From assembly GCA_031553835.1 (NCBI GenBank), contig JAVBKX010000014.1, positions 101,278 through 165,277 on the forward strand: 64,000 nucleotides of DNA. Reading direction: 5' to 3'. Origin of the DNA: JAVBKX01 sp031553835. GTDB lineage: Bacteria; Bacteroidota; Bacteroidia; Bacteroidales; Azobacteroidaceae. The notes below the pieces were generated by a model. The model saw nothing but the letters and a program-made list of their open reading frames with translations, ran no database searches and was not told the DNA's origin. Made by a program: the position numbers and the translations under genes. How positions within the stretch are numbered: the first letter of the stretch is position 1; each line of letters begins with the position of its first letter. Positions 54,760 to 62,861 of this stretch are shown piece after piece.

Positions 54760-55802
54760 GCCGGAATATTAGTCACAATTTTGTGTTCTCCTTCCATTGT
54801 ACCGCCAATCAGGTAATATTGCAAATCAGGCGATTTTCCCGCCAACTCCACAGCAGCTTCCATACCCAGCACCATAAAAGCGGTAGCATAAGCATCGGCA
54901 GTCATGCAATCCGAAGCGATAACGGTGGCGCTTAAGATATTCTGCTCAGCCGGATAACCGGTTTTCGGATTAATCGTATGTCCAAACGTCAGACCGTCTT
55001 TCACATAAAAATTACGATAATTGCCGGAAGTAGCCATCCCCTTGTCACATAAAGGAACAACCGTTTGTCGCTCCTGCACCATACCGGTCGAATCATATTC
55101 GGGCTTGGTAATTTCAATCTTCCAGCAAACGCCATTGGGATTTTTACCTTTTGCACGCATCTCCCCGCCGATTTCCACCAAATAATTTTGAATGCGATAA
55201 GTATCCAATAAATGAGCGACCACATCACAGGCATAACCTTTGGCAATAGCAGAAGCATTGAGCTGTACTTGTGGAAAATCTTTTACCACACGGCTGCCTT
55301 CCAATTTGACTTTTTCATAACCAATATATTGCTTCAGGCTATCAATAACGGCAGGCGATACCGAATCCTTTTTAGAAAAACCGAATCCCCATACATTAAT
55401 CAATGGAGCTGCCGTAATATCAAACGCTCCACCGGTAATTCGGGAAACTTCCTGCGCTTTTTTAAACACAGTAACAAAAAAAGAATCGACTTCTACCGGT
55501 TCATTATTATTGACCTTATAAATAATGGATTGGTCATTAAATGGATTCAAAGACAAATCAAAACGATTCAATGCTGCTTGTATCTCATTATCCAATGGCT
55601 TATCATATTCATATTTTATATGATACGAAGTATGAAAAATATTTCCCTGCGATAAATAATATTGTTTTTCACTGCGACATCCGGCAAAAACAAACAACTG
55701 AATAATAAGAACAAAAGCCTGAAAAAATTTCAGGCCTTTATATCTTGCACCCTGTGCCTTGCACCCTGCACCCTGCACCTTGCACCTTTTCCCGTCAATC
55801 AT
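54750..55802 (-). CDS. apbE: FAD:protein FMN transferase (ApbE), lipoprotein
   Basis: About 350 residues. Lipobox FAGC after [15 protein letters not shown], then ApbE motifs: [58 protein letters not shown] and [17 protein letters not shown]. It attaches FMN to Thr residues of exported flavoproteins such as Rnf/Nqr subunits. The best start is the ATG at 55802 overlapping the guaA stop (ATGA). This leaves a 5' extension written in a 7-bp repeat ([17 protein letters not shown]) before the signal peptide. No closer ATG exists. Confidence 0.9.
   Translation of the reverse strand: MIDGKRCKVQGAGCKAQGARYKGLKFFQAFVLIIQLFVFAGCRSEKQYYLSQGNIFHTSYHIKYEYDKPLDNEIQAALNRFDLSLNPFNDQSIIYKVNNNEPVEVDSFFVTVFKKAQEVSRITGGAFDITAAPLINVWGFGFSKKDSVSPAVIDSLKQYIGYEKVKLEGSRVVKDFPQVQLNASAIAKGYACDVVAHLLDTYRIQNYLVEIGGEMRAKGKNPNGVCWKIEITKPEYDSTGMVQERQTVVPLCDKGMATSGNYRNFYVKDGLTFGHTINPKTGYPAEQNILSATVIASDCMTADAYATAFMVLGMEAAVELAGKSPDLQYYLIGGTMEGEHKIVTNIPAQP
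55701..55735 (-). terminator. Terminator-like hairpin inside the apbE signal-peptide codons
   Basis: On the minus strand GCCTGAAA-TTT-TTTCAGGC (55717-55735) is followed by TTTTGTTCTTATTATT, a good intrinsic terminator for guaA. It lies within the sequence encoding the ApbE signal peptide, so guaA termination and apbE expression would compete. Confidence 0.6.
55745..55786. repeat. Heptamer tandem repeat inside apbE 5' region (YTGCACC x6)
   Basis: Six 7-bp units: TTGCACC, CTGTGCC, TTGCACC, CTGCACC, CTGCACC, TTGCACC. The 42 bp equal 14 codons, so apbE stays in frame. Confidence 0.8.
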
Positions 55803-57319
55803 TCCCACTCGATTGTTGCAGGCGGTTTGGAGCTGATATCGTACACTACCCGGTTCACTCCTTTCACCTTATTGATAATTTCATTCGACACTTTTGCCAT
55901 AAATTCATAAGGCAAATGTACCCAATCGGCAGTCATTGCATCGGTAGAATGCACACAACGTAAAGCAACTGCATTTTCATAAGTACGCTCGTCGCCCATT
56001 ACGCCAACAGATTGCACGGGCAATAAAATCGCTCCGGCCTGCCAAACTTTGTCGTACAAATCCCATTCACGCAATTCGCGGATAAAAATATCGTCGGCAT
56101 CCTGCAACACCCGCACTTTCTCAGGAGTAATGTCGCCAAGAATACGAACTCCAAGTCCCGGTCCGGGGAAAGGATGACGATTAATCAAATGGGGCATCAT
56201 ACCCAATTCGCGCCCTACCCTTCTCACTTCATCTTTAAATAAAAGGCGAAGCGGTTCTACCAGTTTCAAATTCATTTTTTCGGGTAAGCCGCCGACATTG
56301 TGGTGCGATTTAATAACAGTACCGGTAATCGACAACGATTCGATAATATCAGGATAAATCGTTCCCTGACCCAACCATTTTACACCTTCCAGTTTATGAG
56401 CTTCTTCGTCAAAAACGTCGATAAAGCCTTTTCCTATAATTTTCCGTTTCTTTTCAGGATCGGTTACCCCTGCCAATTCTTTATAAAAGCGAGCTTTGGC
56501 ATCGATACCAAGCACATGTAAGCCCAAATGTTCGTAATCGCGCAATACATTTTCAAACTCTTTTTTACGCAACAAACCATGATCGACAAAAATACACGTC
56601 AGGTTACTTCCGATCGCCTTATTGAGCAATACCGCGGTAACAGAAGAATCCACTCCGCCGGATAAAGCCAAAATCACTTTATCATTACCCAATTGCTCTT
56701 TCAGTTCCTTTACCGTAGAATCAATGAAGGAAGCCGGAGTCCAGTCTTTTTTACATCCGCAGATACTTAAAAAATTGTCCAATATCAGCGTACCATCTTC
56801 AGTATGAAACACTTCGGGGTGAAACTGAACTCCCCATGAAGATTCATTTTCCACCTTATAAGCAGCATATTTCACATCCGAAGTACACGCAATCGTTTTG
56901 AACCCGGCAGGCAATTGAGTGATCGTATCTCCGTGCGACATCCACACTTCCGATTGCTGTTGTACGCCTTTAAATAGTAAATCGGAGGTATCAGACGGAG
57001 TAAGGATAGCCCTGCCGTATTCTCTGGAATCGCCTTTTTCCACCATTCCTCCGGAAATATAAGCCAAATATTGGGCACCATAGCAAATACCCAACAAAGG
57101 ATATTTTCCACGAATGGCAGACAAATCAGGTTTAAATGCTTCTTTATCATTCACGGAATACGGACTTCCCGACAAAATGACCCCTTTGATACGGGCATCA
57201 TTCTCAGGGAATTTATCATAAGGAACAATTTCACAATATGTATTTAATTCCCTTAAACGGCGTCCGATCAATTGGGTAGTTTGGGAGCCGAAATCTAAAA
57301 TGATAATTTTTTCTTGCAT
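55799..57319 (-). CDS. guaA: GMP synthase (glutamine-hydrolysing)
   Basis: A 506-residue two-domain enzyme: class I glutamine amidotransferase ([12 protein letters not shown] with the nucleophile Cys, [12 protein letters not shown]) and ATP pyrophosphatase domain ([16 protein letters not shown]), then the dimerisation domain ([13 protein letters not shown]). It converts XMP to GMP. It has its own -7 box upstream. The stop overlaps the apbE start. Confidence 0.97.
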   Translation of the reverse strand: MQEKIIILDFGSQTTQLIGRRLRELNTYCEIVPYDKFPENDARIKGVILSGSPYSVNDKEAFKPDLSAIRGKYPLLGICYGAQYLAYISGGMVEKGDSREYGRAILTPSDTSDLLFKGVQQQSEVWMSHGDTITQLPAGFKTIACTSDVKYAAYKVENESSWGVQFHPEVFHTEDGTLILDNFLSICGCKKDWTPASFIDSTVKELKEQLGNDKVILALSGGVDSSVTAVLLNKAIGSNLTCIFVDHGLLRKKEFENVLRDYEHLGLHVLGIDAKARFYKELAGVTDPEKKRKIIGKGFIDVFDEEAHKLEGVKWLGQGTIYPDIIESLSITGTVIKSHHNVGGLPEKMNLKLVEPLRLLFKDEVRRVGRELGMMPHLINRHPFPGPGLGVRILGDITPEKVRVLQDADDIFIRELREWDLYDKVWQAGAILLPVQSVGVMGDERTYENAVALRCVHSTDAMTADWVHLPYEFMAKVSNEIINKVKGVNRVVYDISSKPPATIEWE

Positions 57320-57353
57320 ATTTTTTTAGTTACGAGTGACTATTTTGAATGCG

Positions 57354-57361
57354 CAAAATTA
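57354..57361 (-). promoter_or_regulatory. -7 promoter box (TAATTTTG) of guaA
   Basis: On the minus strand TAATTTTG lies 34 bp before the guaA ATG. It shares the short divergent region with the promoter of the YtxH gene. Confidence 0.5.
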
Positions 57362-57379
57362 CAAAAATCCTTCAAAAAA

Positions 57380-57414
57380 TTTGTTATCTATAAAACATTC
57401 TGCACGTATTTTTG
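57380..57414 (+). promoter_or_regulatory. Promoter of the YtxH operon (TTTG - 23 bp - TATTTTTG)
   Basis: TTTG at 57380-57383 and TATTTTTG at 57407-57414 have suitable spacing, with the ATG at 57460. Confidence 0.6.
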
Positions 57415-57459
57415 TTATAAAAATACAACAGAATATTATTCATCTAAATCATTTGACTT

Positions 57460-57720
57460 ATGGCATCGGGAAACACAAAATTAGTCGTAGGATTAATTAT
57501 CGGCGCTGCGGTTGGCGCTGCAGTCGGTGCGTTTTTGGTATCCGACAAAAAAGAAGAAATGTTGGCCTATATCAATGAAGCGGCAGACAAAGCCAAACGA
57601 AAAATCGGAGATGCAATCAACAAAGGCATTGAAGATTTAGATTCTGCTGTCGATAAAGTCAACGCTATTGCACATTCGGCGATTGCACGGGCAAAAACTT
57701 CGAACAGCGAAATTGCTTAA
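57460..57720 (+). CDS. YtxH-domain protein
   Basis: An 86-residue protein with an N-terminal glycine/alanine-rich membrane segment (LVVGLIIGAAVGAAVGAFLVSD) and a charged helical tail. YtxH-like proteins are envelope-stress associated. It is first of three closely spaced genes (gaps of 11 bp and a 38-bp overlap) that recur together in Bacteroidota. Confidence 0.85.
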   Translation: MASGNTKLVVGLIIGAAVGAAVGAFLVSDKKEEMLAYINEAADKAKRKIGDAINKGIEDLDSAVDKVNAIAHSAIARAKTSNSEIA

Positions 57721-57731
57721 CTTTTTGTGCA

Positions 57732-58115
57732 ATGGATAAAGATTTCAGCACGTTATTTTCCGAAGTAAAAGAAGATATAACGGCTTATGTAGCTCTGAAA
57801 TTAAAATTATTTCAGCTGGTGTTGTATGAAAAATCAGGAAGGGCCATGTCGTTCCTGCTTTATGGCTTGATAGTATTGCTCGTTCTTTTCTTTGCCATCC
57901 TCTTTTTATTCCTCACATTGGGAGTTTACATAGGAGAATTACTGCATAGCAACACGTTGGGAATGATCAGTGTGGCCATATTGTACTTGATATCATTGGG
58001 ATTGCTGATCGGATTCAGGAATAAAATTCAACGTTGGATTATCAATTTATTTTTGGCTGAAATAACTAAAAACGACAATGACGATGACGATTTCCAAAAA
58101 CCCGCAACAAGCTAA
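57732..58115 (+). CDS. Holin-like (Phage_holin_3_6/DUF1469) membrane protein
   Basis: A 127-residue protein with an N-terminal amphipathic helix and two transmembrane segments (LLYGLIVLLVLFFAILFLFLTLG and LGMISVAILYLISLGLLIG). Despite the family name, chromosomal members paired with YtxH are not phage holins and are probably envelope maintenance proteins. Confidence 0.85.
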   Translation: MDKDFSTLFSEVKEDITAYVALKLKLFQLVLYEKSGRAMSFLLYGLIVLLVLFFAILFLFLTLGVYIGELLHSNTLGMISVAILYLISLGLLIGFRNKIQRWIINLFLAEITKNDNDDDDFQKPATS

Positions 58116-58464
58116 GATTTCCGAATTGGAACGGCTTCAATTGAAGCGTCTCAAAATACAAGCCGAATTAAAAATCCACGAAAAATCGTTGGAAAATAAT
58201 TTCATTTACATACAAACTCATTTCGGATCTTTGATTGGCAATTCGGCATTATCGTTAGTCAGGGGAAAATTACCAACTATCATTCAACAATTTATCCCAA
58301 CCACTCTTCACAACGACAGTCCGAAACAAGTTTCGAGTGGCGTATCCAAATGGAGTATTATTGCCGATCAGGCGATAGAAACATTACCGTTGTTGTTTAA
58401 AGGTATGCGACCGGTGATTATTGCGTTAGCATTGAAACAGGTGAAGAAGTGGTTTTTTAAGTGA
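58078..58464 (+). CDS. Hypothetical protein, third gene of the YtxH/holin trio
   Basis: A 128-residue basic protein with an N-terminal coiled-coil-like segment (SELERLQLKRLKIQAELKI) and no clear membrane span. It overlaps the holin-like gene by 38 bp (ATG at 58078 or 58084). Its position suggests a shared job with the two upstream proteins. I recognise no domain. Confidence 0.7.
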   Translation: MTMTISKNPQQAKISELERLQLKRLKIQAELKIHEKSLENNFIYIQTHFGSLIGNSALSLVRGKLPTIIQQFIPTTLHNDSPKQVSSGVSKWSIIADQAIETLPLLFKGMRPVIIALALKQVKKWFFK

Positions 58465-58472
58465 AATTCTAA

Positions 58473-58697
58473 TTACATATCATCGAAAGACAAACACTTC
58501 GTTTCAATTTTATAGTTATATAGCAATTTTGAACGAATTGCTTCCACTTTTGATTGAAATAAATCCGGCTTAAAGTTTTTACGTTGTCGTTTTACTTCTG
58601 CAACAAGCGCTCGTTTATCTCCCATATAAATGCCAACTATATCTATTTCTTTTTCCCGATTGTAGAATTTCATGTTTACATTTATTTGCTTAAAATA
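58473..58697 (-). pseudogene. Remnant of a DUF234-type ATPase (C-terminal nuclease-like end)
   Basis: Only about 75 residues remain, of which the recognisable part is REKEIDIVGIYMGDKRALVAEVKRQRK. The pattern EIDIV...VAEVK is the restriction-endonuclease-like C-terminus of Bacteroidota AAA ATPases of the DUF234/DUF4143 kind. The frame upstream is closed by a stop close to 58698, so the ATPase domain is missing. The ATG at 58673 is probably not a real start. Confidence 0.5.
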
Positions 58698-58813
58698 TTA
58701 CCGTCGTAATTCTTACCGCCATAATATTTCAAACAAGGATAGATATAATTATCAGTATTTCAAATTTTCACCCAATGTCGTTTAGTTAAGACGATGAATC
58801 GAAATACAATAAT

Positions 58814-58941
58814 GCCACAGAGTGGCTCAGCCTTATTAACCAGCGATTAAATCGCTGGAGAAAGGCAGCCTACAAAATCAAGCTGCATCGCAGCATAGCA
58901 GATGTCAAGCTGCGTTGCTACGCAACTAAGCGGGACGAACC
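58814..58941 (-). repeat. Degenerate copy 3 of the MITE/REP-like repeat (opposite orientation)
   Basis: Reads GCCTTATTAACC and the palindrome CCAGCGATT/AATCGCTGG, then GCTGC/GCAGC words as in the reverse complement of copies 1 and 2, ending near GCTACGCAACTAAG. The other inverted end is not recognisable. Confidence 0.55.
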
Positions 58942-58954
58942 GACCCCATTGAGA

Positions 58955-59000
58955 CAGTCTCAAAAGTTAAATTAGAACACGAAATGCACAGAATACACAC
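58955..59000. repeat. Half-copy of the long hairpin family (member 3)
   Basis: GTCTCAAAAGTTAAATTAGA and the following ACACGAAAT match the reverse complement of the right arm of the element at 32931-33089. No matching second arm is present nearby. Together with repeat copy 3 this fills most of the gene-free stretch 58698-59094. Confidence 0.55.
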
Positions 59001-59094
59001 CTTATCATAAAAGCACCAAAGAAACTTGTCTGAAAACATTGTGGCCATTTGAAAAAAATATAACTTTGTGTTTGAATTAGAAAATTGAAACTCA

Positions 59095-59331
59095 ATGAAA
59101 AAAAGAGCAATAGATAAGGCGACAAGTGATAAAATAAGTTTTATCAGTTTTATTGTTCCGGCATTTGCAGAGGCGTATAAAATGCCTGTTTCTTCTGCTT
59201 TTAAGTATTTGAAAAAGTATGGAGGTTGGGATTTTTTAAACAAGCATTGGTGGGCTTTACATACAGATAATGATATTTGGGCCATTCACGATATTTACAA
59301 AATTTGTTATAAAAACGGAGGAATGCGCTAA
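59095..59331 (+). CDS. DUF3791-type small protein (putative partner of DUF3990)
   Basis: A 78-residue protein: SDKISFISFIVPAFAEAYKMPVSSAFKYLKKYGGWDFLNKHWWALHTD fits the DUF3791 pattern (KYG..DFL..H...LHT). In many Bacteroidota and Firmicutes, DUF3791 genes precede DUF3990 genes. Here the stop and the next start overlap as TAATG, so translation is coupled. The size and order are those of an antitoxin or immunity partner (inference). Confidence 0.75.
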   Translation: MKKRAIDKATSDKISFISFIVPAFAEAYKMPVSSAFKYLKKYGGWDFLNKHWWALHTDNDIWAIHDIYKICYKNGGMR

Positions 59332-60014
59332 TGAAAATTTATCACGGTAGTCATATCAAGGTTGATAAGATTGACCTGTTGAAGTGCAAGCCAAATAAAG
59401 ATTTTGGCAAAGGTTTTTATGCAACAAAATTTCGTAATCACGCTGAAGAATGGGCGAAAATTATTGGAGAGAAGAATGGGACAAATGGCTTTGTCAGCGA
59501 GTTTGAATTTTCGGAAAATGATTTTACAAAGAACATTTGCAAAATTAAACACTTTGATTCTTATAATGAAGAATGGCTTGATTTTGTAGTGAAAAATCGA
59601 GACAAAAATAGCGAAATGCCTGCACATGATTATGATATCGTAATTGGTCCCGTTGCCGATGATAAAATTCAAAACACATTACGGCTTTATCTGAAAGGGA
59701 AAATTACAAAAGAAAAATTTCTAAAAATGCTTACGCATCACGAAGAAACGCATCAAATTTGTTTTTGCACCTTAAATTCATTACAAACTATTGATAGAAT
59801 TGATGATACGCCAACTTACGATATAGTAATGATTTCAAAGCCAATTATTGAAAAATTAATAATCGATTTTAACTTTGATGAAGAAAAAGCAACGAATTTA
59901 TTTTTTAATTCTGATACCTATGATAAATTGTCAGATATCAAAATTAAACTTTATGAAAAAAAATGGACTGAAATATACGAAATGTTATTAAGTGAACTAA
60001 AGTTACAAAAATGA
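59331..60014 (+). CDS. DUF3990 protein (ADP-ribosyltransferase-like fold suspected)
   Basis: A 227-residue protein. It has the DUF3990 hallmarks IYHGSH (H5), DFGKGFYAT (Y30) followed by HAEEWA, then YDIVIGPVADDKI and HQICFCT (Q142). The order H...Y...E/Q resembles the H-Y-E triad of PARP/diphtheria-toxin-type ADP-ribosyltransferases, so an ART-like fold is suspected. The C-terminus (about 170-227, LFFNSDTYDKLSD...IYEML) is a separate helical module. Its place after DUF3791 suggests a toxin-antitoxin-like pair. No activity is established. Confidence 0.75.
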   Translation: MKIYHGSHIKVDKIDLLKCKPNKDFGKGFYATKFRNHAEEWAKIIGEKNGTNGFVSEFEFSENDFTKNICKIKHFDSYNEEWLDFVVKNRDKNSEMPAHDYDIVIGPVADDKIQNTLRLYLKGKITKEKFLKMLTHHEETHQICFCTLNSLQTIDRIDDTPTYDIVMISKPIIEKLIIDFNFDEEKATNLFFNSDTYDKLSDIKIKLYEKKWTEIYEMLLSELKLQK

Positions 60015-60150
60015 CACATTCTCTTTTTCAAACATTCAATCAGAACAACTAAAACCGTCTTTTCTACGATAAGCAAATCAATTAAGCAGCTAATTTTGCG
60101 TCAAAATTTTCAATAGTGCGTATATGTTCAACACACAAATACGAAGTTGA

Positions 60151-60933
60151 TCATGGAACAAGCACCTGCTTCTGATATGTATTCACCGGTTTCGGATACC
60201 AATTTTCATCCAACGCCAATTTCATAAAATGCAAATGGGTGGGCGATCTTTGCTTAAAGGCATTCAAACCTGTACGGCCAACAGTTGCAATGGTATCGCC
60301 GGCATGGATTATTTGCCCTACATGGACAAAAACTTCGTTGTTGTGGGCGTAATAATAAAGAGCATTATCAATTGGGTTGTAAATATAAATGTACTTCCCC
60401 CCACGCAAGAGACTTGTGCTGTCCCATGCCTTTTCCAACCCGACTACAATACCAGCGCTTACAGAAAGAATATTCACAGGTTTGCCGGTTTTGTCGTCTA
60501 TACAATCTTGATTTTTGTCATAAATAAAAACATCTTGCGCGGGATGTCCGCCGTGTTTATTGCCGTCGAAATAATCGTAGCCGTTAGGAACATAGCCCTC
60601 GCCGTGAGTACCGCCAATAGCGTTTGACGAATAACCTTCAACCGGAAAAATCCACTTTTCTTTTGGTGCTCTATTCGGTTTGAAATTATGATAAGCCATT
60701 TGCAATTGGGGTAAAATATCCTGCAATCTTTTTAATGCTTGCGCTTTCTCTATTTTATTATCTCTTACCAACGTGTTTACAGAATCAAATTGGGTGGCAA
60801 GCGTTTTTATGACAACGCTATCCAGATTAATGATTATTTCCTGTTGCGGTTGAGCAGAAGCAAAGAATGCTTTTTGATTGTTGTTCCCACAAGAGAAAAG
60901 AGCTAAAAGGCAAAGAGCGAGTATTTTATTCAT
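60151..60933 (-). CDS. M23-family metallopeptidase lipoprotein
   Basis: A 260-residue lipoprotein (MNKILALCLLALFSC, Cys15). The LytM/M23 zinc motifs are present: GGHPAQDVFIYD (HxxxD) and THLHFM (HxH). M23 enzymes cut peptidoglycan cross-bridges in the periplasm; this one is membrane anchored. It follows the Fic gene on the same strand. The sequence just upstream of its start still encodes DIELIKRYE, the C-terminus of a YARHG protein, and truncated copies of its N-terminus occur at 62156-62284 and 62862-63011. Confidence 0.88.
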   Translation of the reverse strand: MNKILALCLLALFSCGNNNQKAFFASAQPQQEIIINLDSVVIKTLATQFDSVNTLVRDNKIEKAQALKRLQDILPQLQMAYHNFKPNRAPKEKWIFPVEGYSSNAIGGTHGEGYVPNGYDYFDGNKHGGHPAQDVFIYDKNQDCIDDKTGKPVNILSVSAGIVVGLEKAWDSTSLLRGGKYIYIYNPIDNALYYYAHNNEVFVHVGQIIHAGDTIATVGRTGLNAFKQRSPTHLHFMKLALDENWYPKPVNTYQKQVLVP

Positions 60934-60974
60934 AACGCTTAATTAATTCAATGTCATCAATTTTTTGTTTAGTG

Positions 60975-62015
60975 TTATTTCGTTGAATAACTTGTTGCAC
61001 GTCCAATACCGTATTTTTCAATCAATCCTTTGGTGTGCAAATCGGATAAAATGCGTTTTACCGTCGGGTTGGGAATGGATAATTTCTTGGCCATTTCTCC
61101 CGATTGAATGCCCGGATAATTTTGTATGATAGTCATGATTGATTTCTCCCTGGGTGATAATTGCACCTCCACTCCTCGTTGCTCTAATTTTATCATCAAT
61201 TGAGATTGAATGTTTTTTAATGCATTCAGGAAAAACAATATCCAATCAGTAACATTTTCATAGGGCCGTTGTGCCTGACAGTTTCTGAGAACTTGGTAAT
61301 ATTCATTTTTACGACTTTCTATTTCATGTTCAAAGCTTACATATTGTATCCATTTATACCCGTTTTTCAGCAATAAAAGTGTTGAAAGTAATCGGCTTAA
61401 TCGGCCGTTTCCGTCTTGAAAAGGATGTATGCTCAAGAATTCATAAGTAAATGCAGCACTTTTTACTAATGTGTGAACTTCATTTTCATTATTGTACCAC
61501 TCAACTAATCGTCTCACTGCATCTTCAGTTGCAAAACCCGCTTCAGTCGTTCGGAAAATAATTTGTTTTGCACCATTTGGAAAAGTTGCTTCTACAGCAT
61601 TGCTATGGGCTTTGTAATTTCCTTTATGCCATTCGTCCTTTGAACTATATTTCATCAAGGTGCTATGAAGACTTTTGATATTACTTTCCGTAATCGTAAT
61701 GTTTTCAAAGGATTCTGATATTACATCCAATGCATCGAAATATCCTACTACCTCCTGGGAATCCCGGTCTTCCAATTTCGTGATGTTCATATTCTTTAAC
61801 AGAACATCAATTTCTTCGTCTGTCATCTTAGACCCTTCTATCCGGGTAGAAGCTCCAACACTCCGAACAGTTGCGATACTTTTCAATTGTTTCAAACTCT
61901 GACCTTCCCGCCGCTCTATGGCTGTCCATTGAGAGTCAAACCGGTCTATCTCACTGATTAGGTTAATTAACTTCCAATCAACCTCCAGCTTAAAATCAAA
62001 CACATTATTTTCCAT
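60975..62015 (-). CDS. Fic-family adenylyltransferase with C-terminal winged helix
   Basis: A 346-residue protein. The catalytic motif HPFQDGNGRLSR (H197-R208) is intact, and the inhibitory helix motif SxxxEG is present at S56-TRI-E60-G61, so this is a class II (N-terminally auto-inhibited) Fic. The C-terminal ~65 residues form a winged helix-turn-helix (KLSIPNPTVKRILSDL). Such proteins AMPylate target proteins and are often self-regulated. Direct repeats in its promoter could be a site for its own winged helix. Confidence 0.92.
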   Translation of the reverse strand: MENNVFDFKLEVDWKLINLISEIDRFDSQWTAIERREGQSLKQLKSIATVRSVGASTRIEGSKMTDEEIDVLLKNMNITKLEDRDSQEVVGYFDALDVISESFENITITESNIKSLHSTLMKYSSKDEWHKGNYKAHSNAVEATFPNGAKQIIFRTTEAGFATEDAVRRLVEWYNNENEVHTLVKSAAFTYEFLSIHPFQDGNGRLSRLLSTLLLLKNGYKWIQYVSFEHEIESRKNEYYQVLRNCQAQRPYENVTDWILFFLNALKNIQSQLMIKLEQRGVEVQLSPREKSIMTIIQNYPGIQSGEMAKKLSIPNPTVKRILSDLHTKGLIEKYGIGRATSYSTK

Positions 62016-62027
62016 GTTTCTTTATCC

Positions 62028-62099
62028 TGATACGTTTTGATACGCAAAAATACGAATTTGATTTGAAAAATCAAATCAATAATGATACGTTTTGATGCG
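62028..62099 (-). promoter_or_regulatory. Direct repeats and palindrome in the Fic promoter region
   Basis: TGATACGTTTTGATACG at 62028 and TGATACGTTTTGATGCG at 62083 are near-identical 17-bp direct repeats 55 bp apart. Between them lies the inverted repeat TTTGATTT-GAA-AAATCAAA. All are just upstream of the Fic ATG (62015). Confidence 0.5.
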
Positions 62100-62155
62100 A
62101 TTGTATTCGATTTTGATTCGAATTCTTGTATTGTCAAATTATCTGCAAATTTACT

Positions 62156-62284
62156 TTACCAGAACCTTGTTATCTGATTAATGATAATTTCTTGTGGTAG
62201 TTGGGCTAAAGCGAGCAATGTTTTTTGAGCATTGTTTCCACAGGAGAAAAGGGTTAAAAGAGCAAAAAAGAAGATTTTATTCAT
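62156..62284 (-). pseudogene. Truncated duplicate of the M23 peptidase N-terminus (copy 2)
   Basis: From the ATG at 62284: MNKIFFFALLTLFSC GNNAQK...QEIIIN, clearly homologous to the signal peptide and first ~37 residues of the M23 lipoprotein at 60151-60933, then QITRFW and a stop. Similarity at DNA level ends at GATTAATGATTATTT. No peptidase domain follows. Confidence 0.75.
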
Positions 62285-62344
62285 GATTTTCAGTATTTTA
62301 TTAGCTTTTCTCGGTATCAATCTCAAATTATGTCCATAGCCAAC

Positions 62345-62425
62345 CACGTAGTGGTATAGCCTTATTAACCAGCGATTTTAATCGCTGGAGAGAAACCGGA
62401 GAAAAACAAAGCGGCATAGCGTCTC
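62345..62425 (-). repeat. Degenerate copy 4 of the MITE/REP-like repeat (opposite orientation)
   Basis: Begins CCACGTAGTGG, then GCCTTATTAACC and the palindrome CAGCGATTTTAATCGCTG, matching the reverse complement of the right end of copies 1 and 2. It decays toward 62425, where the second 23-bp-period array starts. Confidence 0.6.
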
Positions 62426-62431
62426 CTAGCA

Positions 62432-62625
62432 ACTCTTGCTGTCTATGCCAGACAGATGCAGTCCTGCTTCCGGTACAGGTGCGGATTTGTGTAATCCGGA
62501 GATGCGCTTCATCAACAGTCGGAGATGCGCTTGTCCATCTTGTGCAGAACCGTATCTCTGACAGGTACAGATAGGCATCTCCGGCAATAGCAGATGCGCG
62601 TCTCTGTTCCTCAGAGATGCAGGTC
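62432..62625. repeat. Degenerate tandem array with an exact 23-bp period (array 2)
   Basis: Units start at 62455, 62478, 62501, 62524, 62547, 62570, 62593 and 62616, always 23 bp apart; a divergent unit precedes at 62432. Starts read AGATGC (five), AGGTGC, AGAACC and AGATAG. Unit interiors vary strongly, often as small hairpins such as CTGTCT-atgcc-AGACAG, CGGATT-tgtgt-AATCCG and TCTCTG-ttcct-CAGAGA. The sequence differs from array 1, but the period and the neighbouring repeat are the same. Confidence 0.75.
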
Positions 62626-62633
62626 TTTTTCCT

Positions 62634-62807
62634 TTAAATCTTCGAACTTTTTTGGCGACGCCAAACTCCTGCCGCTGTAGCCCAAGTGCCTGCTGCTGCC
62701 CAACGTGTTGCATTTCGACTTTCCCTTGCATATTCTGCTTGCAGTTGTGATTGTTCTAATGTTTTACGAGCATTCTCTTCTAACCTCATTTGATGCAAAT
62801 GACCCAT
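62634..62807 (-). CDS. Small hypothetical protein (57 aa)
   Basis: ATG at 62807, TAA at 62634-62636. The product begins MGHLHQMRLEENARKTLEQS and ends GVWRRQKSSKI. It has a Gln/Glu/Arg-rich amphipathic helix followed by a short Ala/Gly/Trp hydrophobic segment (WAAAGTWATAAGVW), the look of a small membrane-associated helical protein. No family recognised. It lies directly beyond array 2, and its start context is AT-rich as for other genes here. It may be a remnant of a longer gene. Confidence 0.4.
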   Translation of the reverse strand: MGHLHQMRLEENARKTLEQSQLQAEYARESRNATRWAAAGTWATAAGVWRRQKSSKI

Positions 62808-62861
62808 TTAAAAATCCCTAATTCGTGTCGGGTCATCTTCTAAATTGTTTGTTTAAATTAT

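Noticed and set aside
57732..58115. Prophage lysis gene
   Set aside because: Holin-like name only; it belongs to a YtxH trio and there are no phage genes nearby.
62426..62731. 101-residue minus-strand ORF
   Set aside because: It reads through the 23-bp-period array in one frame with atypical composition; the 57-residue frame overlapping it looks more protein-like.
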